A stretch of DNA of 64,000 nt from Bullera alba (taxonomy: Eukaryota > Basidiomycota > Tremellomycetes > Tremellales > Bulleraceae), in contig BCIX01000001.1 of the NCBI GenBank assembly GCA_001600095.1, positions 3,745,198 to 3,809,197 on the forward strand, in the 5' to 3' direction. The stretch's first letter is position 1. Each line of letters starts with the position of its first letter. The notes beneath the pieces are model-generated. The model ran no database searches, was not told the DNA's origin, and saw only the letters and a program-made list of their open reading frames with translations. Positions 59,656-64,000 of the stretch are shown piece after piece. A program made the translations under genes and the position numbers.

Positions 59656-60970
59656 CTACGGCGAACACTCCTTGGTGATATCACCGATGTTGATCGTCTT
59701 GCCGCTATACAACAGCATGTGTGCTCCAGGTTTGAGAGCAGGACAAGAGTCAAGCGTGCCGTATTCCAGCTGGATCCTGGGCTTTCCAGCTGTCAAAAAG
59801 GCATCATAGTCGTCGCACTCGTTCCACTTGAGCTAAACACCAACAGACGTCAGCTGCTGCGCGGCTCTCACATGCCCACTCGCAACGGCACTCACGCATG
59901 ACTCGATGACTGAAAAGTCAAAAGCGTCCACCATCAAGTCTCGGTACTGGTCACTGCGGATCATCTCTGCACTGTTCTTCAAGTCGATCAACAGGCCATT
60001 GTCGTGCGCGGCTTGGGCCAACTTGAGCAGGTAGTCGACCTCGTCCTCGATGGTATTACCGTGAGTCTTCTGCGTCTTAGTGAGGTACTGCGAGGTAGGA
60101 GTCAATGCAAGAAGTCTCATGGCTCGGCGAGCAGTCGTCACTCACTGAGTCGACGTTGTCCGGGTCAACACCATCGCAACCCTTCTCTTTCGCTCGAGCC
60201 ATTCTCGCGTTCATCCTCGCCAGGGCGTCGGTCTTGCAAGTCTCGGTGTGAAGGCCCAGCCACCACTCCTCCCAGTCGTCCATCTTGTGGGTGCTGGACG
60301 TGCAACCATCTTCGGTCACTTCACCGTCTGCGCAGAAACAAGCTGGGTCAAAGTCCGCGGAGTCGACCCTACAGACATAAGCAGATATTTCACGCTGACT
60401 GACATTGAACCCCTTCAAACTCACCGACCTATCTCCCATGTACCGGCACAGAAGTAGCAAATGACAGTCTTCCCGTCGGCGTGGTACTCAGCGCTATACC
60501 TTAGTCAGCATATACGGCTCTATTTTGGTCCTTTGGCATCCCTCACATCTTCTCCTCTGTGGTCCTTTCCATGTCAACAATGTAAACATCTGCATCGACC
60601 GTTAAGCCCGATGACGAGGTGATGGATGGCGAGTCAATGTATTCGTTGTCGAGATCCAGCACGAAACTGACGTCAAAGTCCAGCCCTCTAGGCCTGGTGG
60701 AGTTGCCTGTACCCCCACCGACTACCGGTACGCCTGACGGTCTGGGAGAGATTGAGGCTGATGAGATGGTCGAAGTCGTTACGCCGGTGGCTGCTGCTTT
60801 GCTTCCAGTGGTTGATCCAGCTTCTGACTTCGACCCATTTCTTTTAGCACATTGCTAACATTGCGAAGATCAGCTTTCTCGTACACGCCGGTCGTGAGCA
60901 TCCTCACTGGTGCGGCAATGCAGGATTGGGCCAGAAGTAAAGCGGGGATCAATAAGCTGCTGGAGAACAT
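59656..60970 (-). CDS. Secreted glycoside hydrolase family 114-type enzyme
   Basis: A spliced gene of about five to six exons, roughly 350 residues. ATG 60970 starts a signal peptide (MFSSSLLIPALLLAQSCIAA). After a possible Kex2 site (AKR) comes a Ser/Thr/Gly-rich, probably O-glycosylated linker (TTGSKAAATGVTTSTISSAS). The catalytic domain follows: DFDVSFVLDLDN, DADVYIVDMERT, VICYFCAGTWEIG, GCDGVDPDNVDS, DNGLLIDLKNS and FSVIESC, ending ITKECSP. The IxYF-type and DGVDPDN strands are characteristic of the GH114 TIM barrel, whose known members are endo-alpha-1,4-polygalactosaminidases. A GalN-polymer substrate is therefore expected but not proven. The 32-nt intron after TTG is unusually short and is the weakest part of the model. 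Confidence 0.85.
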
Positions 60971-61237
60971 GTTGCTGGAGGAAGAACACACCACTTCCTC
61001 TTCGAGTGAGAGTGATTCAGTGCTTTATCAACAGGAGTCTTCTTCTGTAGGACCACGCCGCCAAGACATGCCATCCCGAGATGGGTGATCGAAACGCTAG
61101 GGGGGTTATCTTGAGTGGTGTTTCAAGCTTGCAAGATGTTCCATCCCCCTCGTTCAGCGAGCACAAGCATGGGCATCTGCCTTTGAGAGGCATGAGAGGG
61201 GTCGATGATTGATGCCTTCCTTTGATGTCCGTCGCTT

Positions 61238-62104
61238 TCATTCGGATTTGCTACGGCTATTGATCGAAGTCGAGTACGCCCACCGTACGACCTCCCTTTG
61301 ACCACCTCCTGATGTCTCTGGCCAATCCCAGATCTCCGTCCCTTGTCTCTCAAAGCCTACACTTCTCAACAGACCACTCGAGGGCGCATTGTCGATTTGC
61401 ACATGCTAAAACGTCCAGTGTCAGCTTGCAGCGTATCCTACCACGACTTGCAGATGGGCAACTCACCGCCAGAAGTGTACCAATACCTAGCCACCGAATC
61501 CACCCTTCGATACCCGCTCTAAGCATGGCTTTACCGATACCTCGGCCCTGCAGGTCGGGAAGGATATCGTAGCCTACTATCCATGCCTGTTCTTGTGGCG
61601 GTAACTCCAGCATGTTTTCGATCTTTCCGTCGAGTTCTTGTGGTATGAGGTGTAGGTTTCCGATGAACTCCCCCTCGACAAGGTTCAGTCCTTCCAGCTT
61701 TGACTGTGGCCCATTCGCACCTGCTGGAGTCTTGGAGGGAACGTATCTGAGGGCTTGTAGTGGGAATTGGACCAGTGGACGGACAGATGAACGATCTTTC
61801 ATCCAGATCTCAATCTTTCGGACGTTCTTGCGATTAGACTCCCCATAGTTGTCGAACAACCACACAGCGTTCGATTCGGTATAGCTACTCGCCGTCAGCT
61901 AGAGTCCCGCTTTGAGAGTGCGCGAACTCACGGATATGGTCGCATCCGCGAGTACTTGCCCACTCTGGGGTCATTGCACAATCTGACTAACCCGGGGATG
62001 TCATCCAGTCGTAAGGGAGATAAGCGCAAGTCTGGTATGCCGGGCAGTGGGATGAAGGGCTCGTTCCATTCGGAGTCCCACTGCACGAGATTCGAGTCTG
62101 TCAT
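61238..62104 (-). CDS. GNAT-family N-acetyltransferase, 252 aa
   Basis: Three exons (62104-61932, 61884-61467 and 61405-61238) join in frame to 252 residues. The start MTDSNLVQWDSEWNEPFIPL is followed by LRLSPLRLDDIPGLVRLCND, the usual strand 1/helix 1 of RimJ-type GNATs, and by WIVGYDILPDLQGRGIGKAM, the acetyl-CoA binding QGRGIG loop (Q/RxxGxG/A). The C-terminal SSGLLRSVGFERQG is the typical last helix-strand of the fold. The acceptor is not evident. Fungal relatives act on small molecules or protein N-termini. Two GTG-started upstream codons in frame extend to 62179, but the first ATG is used here. It lies between the GH114 gene and an orphan coiled-coil gene. Confidence 0.88.
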
Positions 62105-62636
62105 ATCGGATGAAGCGCCAGTTGTTCGAGGGCTTGAAGTATGCTTGGATCTGCCTGTCGTTGTGATGAAGCTGGTCACCGATACTGCTGGCGGCTAAAA
62201 TGTGAGGTGCACATGATCGAGTCGGTAAGACGAGTCATATGGTCTCACCGGGCCGTGCTCCATTGTCAGATACGACAACGGGCCGCTGATCATCAGGATT
62301 CGGGCTTGAAGCTTGAGGCCTCAGGAGTTGACTCGAGTCCTCGACTGACGTGACCCGCCAGGGTGCCATTAGGTGCCAATAGGTGCCATTGCTGCCATAT
62401 CCAGCCATATCCGCATTGCCCATGTGCGATCTGCGATTAGGATAACAGCGTCCACGTGGTTCGGTCCCATAAATAGCACGAGCCATGACTCAGTGACTCA
62501 TCTCCTCAGCGCCGCAACGGTTCTGCTGAAGCTCATCTTACATAGACAGGTGCCGGAAGGGATGATCTCAACCATCACTCTACATACTGTACAAGAAAGG
62601 TCTAATCCATCATCCAAGTGTGGCCTCACACGCAAC
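62105..62636. other. GNAT promoter region with short repeats
   Basis: About 530 bases lie between the GNAT start and the 3' end of the last gene. Three consecutive 10-bp units (listed separately) lie in the middle. No gene is seen. Confidence 0.55.
62361..62390. repeat. Three tandem 10-bp units in the GNAT upstream region
   Basis: Three units read GGGTGCCATT, AGGTGCCAAT and AGGTGCCATT in direct tandem. They are followed by a degenerate GCTGCCATAT and CAGCCATATCC. A 10-bp period puts the units on one face of the DNA helix, about 260 bp upstream of the GNAT start. Binding of a factor is possible but inferred. Confidence 0.75.
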
Positions 62637-64000
62637 TCACTCGTCTATAAGGTCCTCAATATGCGACCCGGTCTCAGTCTCCACCTTGCGACCTGATCTG
62701 ATCCCATTCCGCGACTTCACGTTCCCAACAGACTTGCCAAATGACTCGACCACCTCGCTCAATATCCTCAACTCCTCTTCTGGCCCTATCCCGACGTGGT
62801 CCCCTGCTCCGAGGTGGAATCCCATCATGCTTGCGTCAAAGAAGCCAATTTGATCCCTGAAACCCTTGATCGAGCTCCGGGTCGTTTCCAGGCTGGTGAC
62901 CATGGCGCTTAGCCCGGCGGTGACTACGCGAGTGATCTCCAGGTCTTTCCTCAATCTTGCGGATTTCGACAAGTCGCCTCCGACGAAGAAGTGGTTGGCG
63001 ACCTCTACTGCGTGCTTCCAACCAGGTTCGCGGGATTGTTCGCGGCGAAGGTCGCTCTCGACATTGCTCAGCTGTTCCCTCAGACCTAAACCCTTTCGAG
63101 ACCCTAGCGCAGCTAGAGCGTGGGCGGAGGAAGTAGCCGTGTGCAATTTGGCCAGAGTTTTCGTTAATCGATCCATCAAGGAATTGAGGCGGGTTGAAAT
63201 AACGGCTGCTGGGGGTCGGGAGCTGACCGGTTGCTCCAGCACTTTGACCAGTGAAGAGAACTGTCAAGAACAGGCAAGTCAGCAAACCGGCTCTTTATGC
63301 TTGACATCGTATCCACCTCCCATTGTAGCCAAGTGAATGCGTCCACCGCCATAGCATTGGTCTCGACGAGCTCGTCAGAGAGGTCTTTAGCCACATTGCC
63401 CAGCTTTCACGTCGTCAGCGAGAATTCTGGCATGACCAGCATCGACTCACCTCGTAGAGCTGCTCTGCCACAATGTCCTTCTGCTCAAGCTCTGATCCTA
63501 CCTGTATAGCTGCACCAAGCTCCCAAACCCTGAGTATAATCAGCTGGATCCTTGCAAGCCAAGAGTATACTCACCTGACATATTCAAGTCTGTCCATCAT
63601 TCCTCCATCACTCAGCTGAGCTACACTCTCGAAGATGTCCTTTGCGCCCTTTGCTTCTTTCGCCAGACTCCTTGCGACACCGCCAATATTGACCTGATCC
63701 CTCTGCCAGCTCTTCCACTGCCATGTCCAGAACGGACGAGCGGTTCTGATCGCCTTGCCCTCGGGCCCTACATTTGACAAGAGGGACAAGCTACACATCT
63801 GTCCCAAGACGGTGCAAGCAGGTGTCGCTAGCGATCGAAGGGGTAGCAAGGCCAGGCCTTGACCGAAAGCCGTGTCTCCGTCCGCCGAGGGTGTGTACCA
63901 TGCTGGAAGACTGGGAAGTATCGACCGAAGGATATGACCTGGTATTCTGAACAGGAGTGGTGGCAGCACATTGAGCAGAAAGTAGATTGCGCCACTAGCG
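62637..64000 (-). CDS. Coiled-coil protein of unknown function (5' end beyond window)
   Basis: The C-terminal part of a spliced gene; it continues past 64000. At least four exons are visible: about 63969-63572, about 63530-63452, about 63396-63322 and about 63260-62637. The text begins in a hydrophobic stretch (LPPLLFRIPGHILRSILPSL) followed by GLALLPLRSLATP and a charged region (WQWKSWQRDQVNIGGVARSL). It then becomes helical and coiled-coil-like (LREQLSNVESDLRREQSREP, TRVVTAGLSAMVTSLETTRS), with a terminal basic-acidic segment. No family is recognised. The last codons (GHIEDLIDE plus stop) overlap a GTGAGT, so a further downstream exon could replace this end. The predicted membrane-type start suggests organelle or membrane association (inference). 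Confidence 0.6.

Overview
This is nuclear DNA from a fungus, most likely a basidiomycetous yeast of the Tremellomycetes (Cryptococcus relatives). Genes are dense, coding sequence is GC-rich, and most genes are cut by many short GT-AG introns (about 40-60 nt) with CTRAY-type branch points. The gene content is typical of that group: a myosin-motor chitin synthase, a VTC subunit, a PalI/SUR7-like membrane protein, complex I and mitoribosome subunits, and a malate synthase. The genus is an inference. No operons, tRNAs, rRNAs, transposons, CRISPR arrays or biosynthetic cluster were recognised.

Layout. 0-9.7 kb: the 3' part of a DUF6534-like membrane protein, a long Rho guanine-nucleotide exchange factor, a 2.4-kb gene-free stretch, and a SUR7/PalI-type membrane protein. 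10.8-15.1 kb: three short orphan genes, two of them cysteine-rich, then a U1-type zinc-finger, probably nucleolar, protein. 15.1-20.5 kb: profilin, VTC1, a TPR-MYND protein, and an F-box-like protein. 22.2-29.3 kb: a 15-exon chitin synthase with myosin-motor, cytochrome b5-like and DEK_C domains. 29.4-35.8 kb: two orphan soluble proteins and a single-pass coiled-coil membrane protein. 36.2-45.8 kb: malate synthase with a peroxisomal signal, a large low-complexity protein, mitoribosomal MRP10 and carnitine acetyltransferase. 46.3-53.6 kb: the cohesin loader SCC2, with about 28 introns. 54.1-64 kb: eIF2B epsilon, NDUFA1, a DUF1275 membrane protein, a secreted GH114 glycosidase, a GNAT acetyltransferase and a coiled-coil protein that runs off the window.

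How the genes relate. They are mostly independent housekeeping genes. Two thematic links are visible. Malate synthase (glyoxylate cycle) and carnitine acetyltransferase (acetyl-unit shuttle between peroxisome, cytosol and mitochondrion) lie about 5 kb apart and act in the same C2/fatty-acid pathway. Chitin synthase, RhoGEF, profilin and the SUR7-like protein all bear on polarised growth and the cell surface. For genes where I worked out splicing, exon phases were checked so that the frame stays open across junctions. The exon models of SCC2, GCD6, DUF1275, GH114 and the last gene are partly approximate. I found no convincing undescribed multi-gene system. The best leads are the adjacent orphan Cys-rich genes at 11.4-13.4 kb and the orphan pair at 29.4-31.7 kb.
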